In this document: positions 51,954-60,060 of the stretch, piece by piece
Position numbering within the stretch: the first letter of the stretch is position 1
Layout of the letters: every line of letters begins with the position of its first letter
Assembly (NCBI RefSeq): GCF_014651115.1
Contig: NZ_BMWG01000007.1
Coordinates: forward strand, 1 to 64,000
DNA length: 64,000 nucleotides
Direction: 5' to 3'
Origin: Streptomyces inusitatus
GTDB lineage: Bacteria; Actinomycetota; Actinomycetes; Streptomycetales; Streptomycetaceae
The notes under the pieces: model-generated
Databases searched by the model: none
What the model was told of the DNA's origin: nothing
The model's input: the letters and a program-made list of their open reading frames with translations, nothing else
Translations under genes and position numbers: made by a program

Positions 51954-51990
51954 GGTAACCCGCTCATGTGAGGTTAACCGGCGGGTAACG
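51954..51990. promoter_or_regulatory. Three GGTAAC-type repeats upstream of the HEAT-protein and hydroxyacyl-CoA dehydrogenase genes
   Basis: GGTAACC (51954-51960), GGTTAACC (51972-51979, palindromic) and GGGTAACG (51983-51990) cluster in the divergent gap of 299 bp between the dehydrogenase and HEAT genes. Possible operator; no other feature is seen in this gap. Confidence 0.3.
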
Positions 51991-52066
51991 AGCGCGCCAG
52001 ACCCGTGCGGGTGTGATCTGAATCGCCGCCCGCCCGGCCCCCGTCCGCCTCGTTACGCTGAAGGAC

Positions 52067-52651
52067 ATGAAGGATATGAAGGACATGGACGCCGAGTTAC
52101 GGTCACTGGCCCGGCGGCTGCGGCACGAGTCCGGGGGCTCCCCAACGTACGAACGACTGCTGGCGACGGCGGACCGGGAGGAGCTCGCCGACGTCCTCAT
52201 CGCCCCCCTGTGCCCGCTCTGGGCGCGGGAGCTGGCCGCCTTCCGGCTCGGCCGCGCGGGCGACCGACGGGCCTTCGAAGCCCTGGTCCTGCTGCTCAAC
52301 CACCGCGACCCGCAGCGCTGCGGCTCCGCCGCCCACGCCCTGTTCGAACTGGCCGACCCCCGCACCGCCCGGGCCGCCGCCGCCCTCGCCACCAATGAAC
52401 TGCGCGTCGCCTACGCCCTGGTGCCCGTCCGGCTGCTCACCCGGCTGCGCGCCCCCGAGTCCGCCCCCGCGCTGATCACCGTGCTGCGCCGCCGGCTCGT
52501 CCCGGGGGACCCGCACTGGCGGGTGGCGCTGGCGTGCGTGGAGGGGCTGGGGGCGCTCGGCGACGGCCGGGCCGAGGGCGTGCTCTCGGCGGCCCGCGAC
52601 CACCCCCGGCTCACGGCGGCGGCGGAGGCGGCCCGCGCCCGGCTCGGCTGA
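52067..52651 (+). CDS. HEAT-repeat protein (TTA codon)
   Basis: 194 residues. Alternating helices (ADVLIAPLCPLWARELAAFRLGRAGDRRAFEALVLLLNHRDPQRCGSAAHALFELADP and later copies) are the HEAT/PBS-lyase-like repeat, a protein-binding scaffold. Three in-frame ATG codons (52067, 52076, 52085) lie in an ATGAAGGA repeat; TACGCT seven bases before the first suggests a leaderless mRNA. Codon 11 is TTA (52097-52099), so bldA control is possible. Confidence 0.8.
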   Translation: MKDMKDMDAELRSLARRLRHESGGSPTYERLLATADREELADVLIAPLCPLWARELAAFRLGRAGDRRAFEALVLLLNHRDPQRCGSAAHALFELADPRTARAAAALATNELRVAYALVPVRLLTRLRAPESAPALITVLRRRLVPGDPHWRVALACVEGLGALGDGRAEGVLSAARDHPRLTAAAEAARARLG

Positions 52652-52671
52652 GCGGGCCGCCGTCGGCCGGC

Positions 52672-53292
52672 TCAGTACAGCTTGGCCACCGAGGTGCGGG
52701 CCGTCTTCTGGAAGCCCTTCAGATGCGACTTCTTGAGGTCGCCCAGCTGCCCCCAGCTCACGACGGTCACCGTCCTGCCGTCCCGGCCGACCGAGTACAG
52801 CGCGACATCGTCCGCGCCGGTCCTCGGGTCGGCGGTGTCGATGCTGTAGACGTGGGCGCCCTCCTCGACGGCGATTTTCCCCTCGTACTCGCTCTTCCCC
52901 TTGAGCCCCGGGTACTCCTTCTTGAGCTCCGCCAGACAGCCGTCCAGCGCCTTACGGACCTTGGCGACCAGCGCCCCGGCCTTGGCGTCCGAAGCGGCGA
53001 CGGTGATCGTCTGCCTGGCCGAGGTGTCCATCTCGGTGTGGAAGGCGCGGTGCCCGCTGGACGACTTCGGCAGGATCGTGCCGACACAGAAGTCCTCGGC
53101 CCGGCCCGGCTTCACCTTCTCCGCCGTCCACGGGGTGCGCGCGGTGGGCAGCTCCTTCGCCGCGAGGAACTTCGCCTTCGGCCTCGGCTCCGCGGCGGCC
53201 TCGGCCGGAGCGGCGGTCGCGGCGGAGAGCGGGGTCAGGATCAGCGCCGCGGTCGCGGCCGTCACGGCGGCGGCGGTGTGGAATCGGTTCAT
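52672..53292 (-). CDS. Secreted protein, PknH-sensor-like
   Basis: 206 residues from ATG at 53292. The signal peptide ends near ATAAPAEA. The mature region has two Cys (EDFCVGTI and DGCLAELKKEYPG) spaced as in PknH-type extracellular domains, with a central VYSIDTADPRTGADDVALYSVGRDGRTVTVVSWGQ strand region. No enzyme motif is seen. It is divergent from the membrane-anchored HTH gene across 195 bp, so the two may form a unit. The PknH link is tentative. Confidence 0.75.
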   Translation of the reverse strand: MNRFHTAAAVTAATAALILTPLSAATAAPAEAAAEPRPKAKFLAAKELPTARTPWTAEKVKPGRAEDFCVGTILPKSSSGHRAFHTEMDTSARQTITVAASDAKAGALVAKVRKALDGCLAELKKEYPGLKGKSEYEGKIAVEEGAHVYSIDTADPRTGADDVALYSVGRDGRTVTVVSWGQLGDLKKSHLKGFQKTARTSVAKLY

Positions 53293-53402
53293 GGTGGTGC
53301 TTCCCCCTGCTGGTTCGTTCTGCTCGGTCGTGGTCCTGCCAACGCCCAACAGCTTCGGGAGTCCGCCCGTCCCAGGACAAGGGAAACGGCCACAGGTGGC
53401 AC

Positions 53403-53454
53403 GGTGGAACCATTCCACCCCCGCTGACGTGGGGTTCTTCGGGAGGGGTGGAAC
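53403..53454. promoter_or_regulatory. GGTGGAA palindrome and extra half-site in a divergent promoter region
   Basis: GGTGGAA-CCA-TTCCACC (53403-53419) is a perfect palindrome, and GGTGGAAC recurs at 53447-53454. They lie between the divergent secreted-protein and membrane-HTH genes, close to the latter, and could be its binding sites. The GGAAC element also resembles -35 boxes of some ECF sigma factors. Confidence 0.5.
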
Positions 53455-53487
53455 GCCGCCCCGGAACGGGCGGGGAGCTGGGGACGG

Positions 53488-54633
53488 TTGAGCACGAGGG
53501 AGTCCGACACCGAGGCGTTCGCGCGGAGGCTGAGCGGGATACGGGAGGCCTCCGGCCGCAGCTACGGCGCGCTGGCCCGCCGCGCCGGGATCGGCGCGTC
53601 GACGCTGCACCGCTACTGCTCGGGCCACTCGGTGCCCATGGAGTTCGCCCCCGTCGAACGCCTCGCCCGGCTCTGCGGCTGCCGGGGCGAGGACCTCATC
53701 GCCCTGCACCGCCTGTGGGTGCTCGCCGACGCCGAACGCGGCCGCCGCGCTCCGGCCGCACCGGAACCGGAACCCGCACCGGAACCGGCACCCGCACCGG
53801 CGCCCTCGCGTGAACCTGCCGTCCCGCGGACGGCACGCCGACGGCGGCGGCGGTGGTACGGGGCCGTCGCCGTCGCCCTGGTCACCGCGCTGGCCGCCCT
53901 GTTCACACTGCTCGCGTACGAGCCGCTGCCGTCCGACCCGGACCCGGAGGGGCGGCGGACCGCCGCCGGGCGGCCCGCCGGGGATGCCGTCCCGTCGGCC
54001 GGCGCGGCGACCCCGTTCACCGTGAAGACCGATTCGCACCTGTGGCGGTACGGCTGCGACCACACCTATCTCGTCGGCCGGGCCCCCGCCGCCGTGCCGC
54101 CCCCGCCCGCCGAGTCCGAGGCCCGGCCGTGGGCGGGCGCCCTCGGCGCGGTGCACGGCGGCGACACCCTCGTACGCCTCACCGTGCAGGGCACGGCCGA
54201 GAAGGCGGTCGTGCTCCAGGCGCTGCGGGTCCGGGTGGTCGCCCGGCGGGCCCCGGTCCAGCACAACGCCTACCGGATGAGCATGGGCTGCGGCGGATCC
54301 CTCACCCCCCGGATGTTCGAGGCCGACCTCGACCGGCCCCGCCCGATCGCCCGCCCGGTCGCGGGCGACGACTCCGGCACGGAGATCCCCGCCGTCTCCT
54401 TCCCCTACCGGGTCTCCGCCAAGGACCCGGAGATCCTGACGGTCTCCGCCCGCGCGGCCCGCTGCGACTGCGACTGGTACCTGGAGCTGGAGTGGAGCAG
54501 CGGCGACCGCTCGGGCACCACCCGGATCGACGACGGCGGCCGCCCCTTCCGCACCAGCGGCGCGGCCGGGACGGCCCACGACTACGACATCGCCGCCCGC
54601 CGCTGGGTCGAGGTCACCCCGGAGAGCCCCTGA
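53488..54633 (+). CDS. Membrane-anchored HTH protein with extracytoplasmic domain
   Basis: 381 residues from TTG at 53488 after GGGGAC. Residues ~8-75 are an XRE-like HTH (FARRLSGIREASGRSYGALARRAGIGASTLHRYCSGHSVP). A Pro/Glu/Ala linker and an Arg cluster precede one membrane helix (~121-143). The outer domain (~170-381) has several Cys (RYGCDHTYLVG, MSMGCGGSL, ARCDCDWYLEL). This architecture is a one-component transmembrane sensor-regulator. The outer Cys-rich region may bind a ligand; the neighbouring secreted protein is a candidate partner. Confidence 0.8.
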   Translation: MSTRESDTEAFARRLSGIREASGRSYGALARRAGIGASTLHRYCSGHSVPMEFAPVERLARLCGCRGEDLIALHRLWVLADAERGRRAPAAPEPEPAPEPAPAPAPSREPAVPRTARRRRRRWYGAVAVALVTALAALFTLLAYEPLPSDPDPEGRRTAAGRPAGDAVPSAGAATPFTVKTDSHLWRYGCDHTYLVGRAPAAVPPPPAESEARPWAGALGAVHGGDTLVRLTVQGTAEKAVVLQALRVRVVARRAPVQHNAYRMSMGCGGSLTPRMFEADLDRPRPIARPVAGDDSGTEIPAVSFPYRVSAKDPEILTVSARAARCDCDWYLELEWSSGDRSGTTRIDDGGRPFRTSGAAGTAHDYDIAARRWVEVTPESP

Positions 54634-54661
54634 GCCCCTGAGCCCCTGCCCTGCCCCGGTC

Positions 54662-55072
54662 TCAGCCGCGGTCCTCCGGGACGATCGCGTACGCCTCGAT
54701 CTCGACCAGCAGCTCCGGCAGGATCAGCGCGGAGACCTGAACCGCCGAGCTGGCGGGCAGCCGCGCGGGGTCGAAGACCTCGTCCCGCGCGGTCCGCACC
54801 GGGCCCAGGTGGGCTATGTCCGTGACGAAGTACGTCAGCTTCACCACGTCCTCGAAGGTCGCCCCCGCGCTCTCCAGGCACCGCCGTATGTTCTCGAAGA
54901 CACGCCGCGCCTGCGCCCCGGGGTCGCCCACCCCCACCACACGCCGCTCCTCGTCGAAGGCGCACTGCCCCGAGACGGCGACGAACCGGCCGGAGCCCCA
55001 GACGACATGGCTGTAACCGGTACCGGGGGCGAGGCCCTCGGGGGCCTGGACACGAGTGAGATGAGTGCTCAT
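54662..55072 (-). CDS. RidA-family (Rid/YER057c/UK114) protein
   Basis: 136 residues from ATG at 55072. Rid fold motifs are SHVVWGSGRFVAVSGQCAFDEE, ARRVFENIRRCLESAGATFEDVVKLTYFVTD and SSAVQVSALILPELLVEIEAYAIVP. The usual RidA active-site Arg before P-AR.. is not clearly present, so it may be a Rid subgroup without imine deaminase activity. The ribosome site is weak. Confidence 0.85.
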   Translation of the reverse strand: MSTHLTRVQAPEGLAPGTGYSHVVWGSGRFVAVSGQCAFDEERRVVGVGDPGAQARRVFENIRRCLESAGATFEDVVKLTYFVTDIAHLGPVRTARDEVFDPARLPASSAVQVSALILPELLVEIEAYAIVPEDRG

Positions 55073-55190
55073 GGGCTCATGATCGCTCACATCGCGGAAG
55101 GCCCCGGATTTGGGCCCCCGCACCCGAGGTGGTTGGCTAAGCCGGGCCCACGCGGCACCCCTGAACACACCGAGTGCTGGAGGAACAGCT

Positions 55191-55655
55191 ATGGCGCAGG
55201 TCGAGGCCACGACTGAACGGATCATCGCGGCGGACGCGGAGACCGTGATCGACACACTGGCCGACTACGCGAACACGCGCGCGTCGATCCTTCCCGGTCA
55301 GTTCAGCGAGTATGAGGTGCGCGAGGGCGGCGACGGCGAGGGCACCCTCGTCCACTGGAAGCTCCAGGCCACCAGCAAGCGGGTCCGCGACTGCCTGCTG
55401 GATGTCACCGAGCCCGTCGACGGCCAGCTTGTGGAGAAGGACCGCAACTCCTCCATGGTCACCACCTGGACCGTCACCCCGGCCGGCGAGGGCAGGTCGA
55501 AGGCGGTCGTCACCTCCGTCTGGAAGGGCGCGGGCGGTATCGGCGGCTTCTTCGAGCGGACCTTCGCCCCGAAGGGACTCGCCCGGATCTACGACGCCGT
55601 GCTCGCCAACCTCGCCGCCGAGATCGAGAAGTCGGCGGGCAAGTCCGGCTCCTAG
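55191..55655 (+). CDS. SRPBCC-family (START-like) protein
   Basis: 154 residues; GGAGGAACAGCT precedes ATG 55191. It is a polyketide-cyclase/CoxG-like ligand-binding fold: VEATTERIIAADAETVIDTLADYANTRASILPGQFSEYEV and a C-terminal helix (GLARIYDAVLANLAAEIEK). No catalytic motif is seen; it probably binds a hydrophobic molecule. A strong hairpin follows. Confidence 0.85.
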   Translation: MAQVEATTERIIAADAETVIDTLADYANTRASILPGQFSEYEVREGGDGEGTLVHWKLQATSKRVRDCLLDVTEPVDGQLVEKDRNSSMVTTWTVTPAGEGRSKAVVTSVWKGAGGIGGFFERTFAPKGLARIYDAVLANLAAEIEKSAGKSGS

Positions 55656-55678
55656 GGAGTGTCTTCGAGCGGAGGGCC

Positions 55679-55706
55679 ATGGGTTGTGCGCGGGCGCACA
55701 ACCCAT
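55679..55706 (+). terminator. Perfect 13-bp hairpin after the SRPBCC gene
   Basis: ATGGGTTGTGCGC and GCGCACAACCCAT pair fully around a GG loop and are followed by TTCG. The position, 23 bases past a stop and 115 bases before the next start, fits a terminator, though the T-tract is short. Confidence 0.65.
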
Positions 55707-55820
55707 TTCGCCGTTGCCCGGCGCGCGGCCTCCGCAGCGCCGTACCGTGGTCGCCAGGCCGCTCCCCCGCGGCCTCCGGCGCGGGGGGACCCCAGGCGGC
55801 GGGGAAGGAGCCTCCCACCC

Positions 55821-58253
55821 ATGCACCGTGGTGTTCCGCCGAGAAGACCACAGCGGTACCCCGTGCCGGGCCGGATCCCCCTCGCCGTGGTCGTGGTGGA
55901 CGGCGACGGCCTGGTCTCGCACTGGTCGACGGGTGCGCGCAGGCTGTTCGGGCCCGCCCGTGAGGAAGCGGTGGGCAGGCCCGCGCTCGATCTGCTCCCG
56001 GTCTGCGGAGCGCTGGCGGCGGACGGCGAGTACGCGGCGTACGACGGCGGCCCGGGCCTCGACGCGCCGCTGACCGGCCGTACCCCCTACGCGACGGCGG
56101 GCAGGGCCCGGCTCTCCGGGCCGGGGCGGGAGCGGGTCGACGTCCTCTGGTGGGCGTACCCCATGGTCGGCCCCGGGCCCGAACGGCTGATCGTGCTGGC
56201 GGCGGACGCCGCACGGTTCACGGGCACCGGCCCGAGCGGCGACGGCGACGAGAGCACTGAGAGCACCGAGAACGGCGGCGGGGTACGGCGGATCGCGCCC
56301 GGGTTCGCGCTGCACACCGACTTCCCCGGCTCGGACGATCTCGCGGGCGGACTGCCGGAGATCCTCCCCAGCATGAGCGTCCAGGAGGCCACCCGTACCG
56401 TCTCCCAGATCCTCGAACTCGGCTATCCGGTGGTGGAGCTGAGCCGCCACGAACGGGTCCCGGTCACCCCCGACTGGGGAGTCGCCCGGCGCACCGAGCG
56501 CGCCGAGCGCCGACGCGCGGCCCGCGCCGCGGCGGCGTCCGGGGAGCCCGTCGACTCCGCCGATCTGGAGCGGGACCTGGAGTACACGGCGGTGCGCGAG
56601 CGCCTGGAGTTCCTGAACGAGGTGAGCGGGCGCATCGGCTCCTCGCTCGACCTCGCCCGGACGATCCAGGAGGTCAGCGCCGCCGTCGTGCCGCGCTTCA
56701 CCGATGTCGCGGGCACCTATCTGCGGGAGCAGGTCGTCGCGGGCGAGGGCTTCCCCGACGGGCCGCCGGACGCCACCACGCTGTGGCACCGTGTCGCCGT
56801 CGAGCATGTGGACGAGCCGGGGCGCTGGGACGATGTGGTGCCGGTCGGCGAGTCCATGCCCTTCCCCGAGCACACACCCTTCTTCCAGTGCATGACCACC
56901 GGCGATCCGGTGCTGGTGCCCCGGATCAGCGAGCGGATGGGCACCGCCATCGCCTCGCAGTTCGAGAAGCGCGACATCCGCCCGCTGATCAGCGGACGCT
57001 CAATGCTGGTGGTCCCGCTGAAGGCGCGCAATGTCGTCCTGGGCTTCATGATCCTGCTGCGCCACGCCGAGCGCGCCGTCTTCAACGACATGGACCGGGT
57101 CACCGGCGCGGAACTCGCCGCCCGCGCCGGGCTGGTGATCGACAACGCCCGGATGTACACGTACCAGGAGAATGTCGCCGAGACCCTCCAGGACTCGATG
57201 CTTCCGCAGATCACCCCGAAGACCGCCGCCTGCGACACCGCCACCCGCTATCTCCCCGGCACCCTGCTGGGCAGGGTCGGCGGCGACTGGTTCGACTCCG
57301 TCAAACTCCCCGGCTCCCGGGTGGCGCTGGTGGTCGGCGATGTGATGGGCCACGGCCTCAACGCGGCCGCGATGATGGGCCAGCTCCGGACCGCCGTGCA
57401 GACCATGGCCGCCCTCGACCTCCCGCCGGTCGAGCTGCTGCGCGGTCTGGACGATCTCGCCCAGCGGCTCGGCGAGAACTACCTCGCCACCTGTCTGTAC
57501 GCCGTCTACGACCCCATCCGCCACGAGCTGGCGCTCGCCAACGCCGGTCATGTGCCGCCGGTCCTGGTCCGCGCCGCCGACGGCCGCAGCGAGCTGCTCC
57601 GGCTGCCGACCGGGGCCCCGATCGGCGTCGGCGGCGTCCCCTTCGAGGCCGTGACCGTGCCGGTGGCCCCGGGGGACCGGCTGGTGATGTTCACCGACGG
57701 GCTGGTGGAGGTGCGCGGCGAGGACATCGGGGTGGGCCTGGCGAAGCTCTGCGAGTCCGCCGCGCACCCCGCCGCCTCCATGGACGACGCCTGCGACACC
57801 ATCATCCGCGCGCTCAACACCCGGGGCGGACGCAAGGACGATGTCGCGCTGCTGATGGCCCGCCTCAACGGCGTCCCCGGCGGTTCGGTCGCCGCCTGGG
57901 AGCTGTCGCTCACGCCGGACGAGGCGGCCAGGGCGCGCAGGCTCGCCCGTGAGCAGCTTCGCGCCTGGGGGCTCGGCGCGCTGGCCGAGACGGTGGAACA
58001 GCTGGTGGGCGAGGTCGTCGCCAATGCCGTGCGCCATGCCCGGGGCCGCCGCGCCGAGCTGCGGATGGTGCTGGCCGGCTCGCTCCAGTGCGAGGTCCGG
58101 GACGAGGACCCCACGCTCCCGGCCCTGCGCGCCGCCGTCTCCTCGGCCGAGGAGGGCCGGGGGCTCCGGGTGGTCGCCGCCCTGGCCCGGGAGTGGGGCG
58201 CGAACCGTACGGCCGACGGCAAGACCGTCTGGTTCGAGGTGCCGCTGCCCTAG
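55821..58253 (+). CDS. PAS-GAF-PP2C (SpoIIE) phosphatase with C-terminal RsbW-like ATPase domain
   Basis: 810 residues. A PAS domain is at ~18-130 and a GAF domain at ~265-445 (LEFLNEVSGRIGSSLDLARTIQEV ... SMLVVPLKARNVVLGFMILL). SpoIIE PP2C lies at ~475-690, with metal Asp motifs VGGDWFDSVKL, VVGDVMGHGLNAAAMMGQLR, VMFTDGLVE and RGGRKDDVALLM. A HATPase_c domain (~715-810) has the N-box EQLVGEVVANAVRHA and late GRGLRVVAALA. The set matches anti-anti-sigma switch proteins of streptomycetes: the phosphatase activates an anti-anti-sigma factor and the ATPase part may act as an anti-sigma kinase. No sigma factor gene is adjacent. Confidence 0.92.
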   Translation: MHRGVPPRRPQRYPVPGRIPLAVVVVDGDGLVSHWSTGARRLFGPAREEAVGRPALDLLPVCGALAADGEYAAYDGGPGLDAPLTGRTPYATAGRARLSGPGRERVDVLWWAYPMVGPGPERLIVLAADAARFTGTGPSGDGDESTESTENGGGVRRIAPGFALHTDFPGSDDLAGGLPEILPSMSVQEATRTVSQILELGYPVVELSRHERVPVTPDWGVARRTERAERRRAARAAAASGEPVDSADLERDLEYTAVRERLEFLNEVSGRIGSSLDLARTIQEVSAAVVPRFTDVAGTYLREQVVAGEGFPDGPPDATTLWHRVAVEHVDEPGRWDDVVPVGESMPFPEHTPFFQCMTTGDPVLVPRISERMGTAIASQFEKRDIRPLISGRSMLVVPLKARNVVLGFMILLRHAERAVFNDMDRVTGAELAARAGLVIDNARMYTYQENVAETLQDSMLPQITPKTAACDTATRYLPGTLLGRVGGDWFDSVKLPGSRVALVVGDVMGHGLNAAAMMGQLRTAVQTMAALDLPPVELLRGLDDLAQRLGENYLATCLYAVYDPIRHELALANAGHVPPVLVRAADGRSELLRLPTGAPIGVGGVPFEAVTVPVAPGDRLVMFTDGLVEVRGEDIGVGLAKLCESAAHPAASMDDACDTIIRALNTRGGRKDDVALLMARLNGVPGGSVAAWELSLTPDEAARARRLAREQLRAWGLGALAETVEQLVGEVVANAVRHARGRRAELRMVLAGSLQCEVRDEDPTLPALRAAVSSAEEGRGLRVVAALAREWGANRTADGKTVWFEVPLP

Positions 58254-58377
58254 TAATCCGACCCGTCCGGCAGGCCGTGTCGTCTGATCCAAAGACAGGC
58301 CCCGGATCCGGTTGCCGAGCCGACGGTCACGGGGTAAACCGCTCATGACGTTGTGTCATATCATATGGGAGCTGGTC

Positions 58378-59130
58378 ATGAGCGTGACAAAAAGATACGC
58401 GGACGCCTGGGACGGTTTCTGGGGCGAGATCTCCGGCGAGCCCGGCGAGGTCATCTGGGACGCCGAGCCCGAACTGACCGCCGGGCTCCATCTGGCGCTG
58501 TACGAACCCCATGTGGACCACCCCGGACTGCCCCTGGTGGACCTGGGGTGCGGCAACGGCACCCAGACCTGGTTTCTCGCCGACCGCTTCCCCCGGGTGG
58601 TGGGAGTCGATCTGTCGGCCGCCGCGATCGAGCTGGCCCGCAGCCAGGAGAGGCCCCGGCGGTACGGGGACGCCTCGTCGGGCCGCCCCGGATTCCGCCG
58701 GCTGGACGCGGTCGACGCCCCGATGGTGGCCGCGCTCCGGGAGGATCTCGGCGGCGACTGCAATGTCTATGTGCGCGGAGTGCTCCACCAGACCGATCCG
58801 CAGGACCGCCGCGCCCTCGCCGACTCGGTGGCCGCGCTGGTCGGCGTCCGGGGCCGGGCCTTCGTCGTCGAACCGGCCGAGGCCGCGGGCCGCCGGCTCG
58901 CGGAACTGGCGTCCCGGCCCTCGGGGCCGCCGCCCAAGCTCCTGCCCGTACTCCGGCACGGGATCGCCCCGGCCGCGGTCCCCGACGCCGACATCCCCGG
59001 ATACTTCACCGCCGCCGGACTCACCGTGCTGGCCGCCGGGGAACTGCCCCTGACGACGACGGAGTACGAGCCCGACGGCTCCCGGGTCGAGCTGCCGTCG
59101 AAGTGGCTGGTCGTCGGCCGGGACGACTGA
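58378..59130 (+). CDS. Class I SAM-dependent methyltransferase
   Basis: 250 residues from ATG at 58378 with GGGAG six bases upstream. SAM motif I is LVDLGCGNGTQTWFLADRFPRVVGVDLS, with VYVRGVLHQTDPQDR as motif IV. The acceptor is unknown. The upstream stretch 58330-58370 is A/T-rich and probably holds its promoter. Confidence 0.87.
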   Translation: MSVTKRYADAWDGFWGEISGEPGEVIWDAEPELTAGLHLALYEPHVDHPGLPLVDLGCGNGTQTWFLADRFPRVVGVDLSAAAIELARSQERPRRYGDASSGRPGFRRLDAVDAPMVAALREDLGGDCNVYVRGVLHQTDPQDRRALADSVAALVGVRGRAFVVEPAEAAGRRLAELASRPSGPPPKLLPVLRHGIAPAAVPDADIPGYFTAAGLTVLAAGELPLTTTEYEPDGSRVELPSKWLVVGRDD

Positions 59131-59223
59131 CCGGCCGACCGGTCGGCCGTCCCGGCCGGAGCGGTCCGTCCGCACAGGACGGACCCCCCGCCGACGGCTG
59201 AACCGGGAGGGTTAGGGTGAATC

Positions 59224-60060
59224 ATGAAGATCCTGATCAGCGCCGACATGGAAGGCGCGACCGGAGTCACCTGGCCGGCCGATGTGCTGCCCGGCCATCC
59301 GCAGTGGGAACGCTGCCGGGCCATGTTCACCTCGGACGTGAACGCCGCGGCGCTCGGCTTCTTCGACGGCGGCGCGGACGAGGTCCTCGTCAACGAGGCC
59401 CACTGGAGCATGCGCAATCTGCTGCTGGAGCGGCTCGACGAGCGGGTCCAGATGCTCACCGGCCGTCACAAGTCGCTCTCCATGGTGGAAGGCGTCCAGC
59501 ACGGCGACGTCGACGGCATCGCCTTCATCGGCTACCACACCGGCGCGGGAGCCGAGGGCGTCCTCGCCCACACCTATCTCGCCAACCAGCTCACCGGCGT
59601 CTGGCTCAACGGGGTCCGCGCCTCCGAGGGGCTGCTCAACGCCCATGTGGTCGCCGAGTACGGCGTCCCCGTCGTCCTCGTCACCGGCGATGACCTGACC
59701 TGCGTGGACGCCCAGGGGTACGCCCCGGACTCCCGCAAGGTCGCCGTCAAGGACCATGTCTCCCGGTACGCGGCCGTCTGCCGCACCCCCACCCGTACCG
59801 CCGCCGACATCCGCGCCGCCGCCAAGGAGGCCGCCGCGCTCGCGGTCCGGCACGAGCCGGTGCGCGGCGGACCGTTCGCGATGGAGCTGGAGTTCGACGC
59901 GGAGCATCTCGCGGCCGCGGCCACCGTCGTACCCGGGGTGACCCGCGGCGGCGGCGAGCGCCGGGTCGGCTACACCAGCGAGACCATGTACGAAGCCATT
60001 CGTACCTTCAAGGCGGTCACCACGATCGTCTCGGCAGCAGTGGAGGAGCAGTATGGCTGA
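59224..60060 (+). CDS. dppA: M55-family D-aminopeptidase (DppA-like)
   Basis: 278 residues. Zinc-site motifs are MKILISADMEGATGV (D-x-E-G), NEAHWSMRN and FIGYHTGAGAEGVLAHTY. It releases N-terminal D-amino acids such as D-Ala from peptides. It is the first gene of an operon; the next gene overlaps it by 8 bp. TAGGGT five bases before the ATG may be a -10 element. Confidence 0.9.
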   Translation: MKILISADMEGATGVTWPADVLPGHPQWERCRAMFTSDVNAAALGFFDGGADEVLVNEAHWSMRNLLLERLDERVQMLTGRHKSLSMVEGVQHGDVDGIAFIGYHTGAGAEGVLAHTYLANQLTGVWLNGVRASEGLLNAHVVAEYGVPVVLVTGDDLTCVDAQGYAPDSRKVAVKDHVSRYAAVCRTPTRTAADIRAAAKEAAALAVRHEPVRGGPFAMELEFDAEHLAAAATVVPGVTRGGGERRVGYTSETMYEAIRTFKAVTTIVSAAVEEQYG

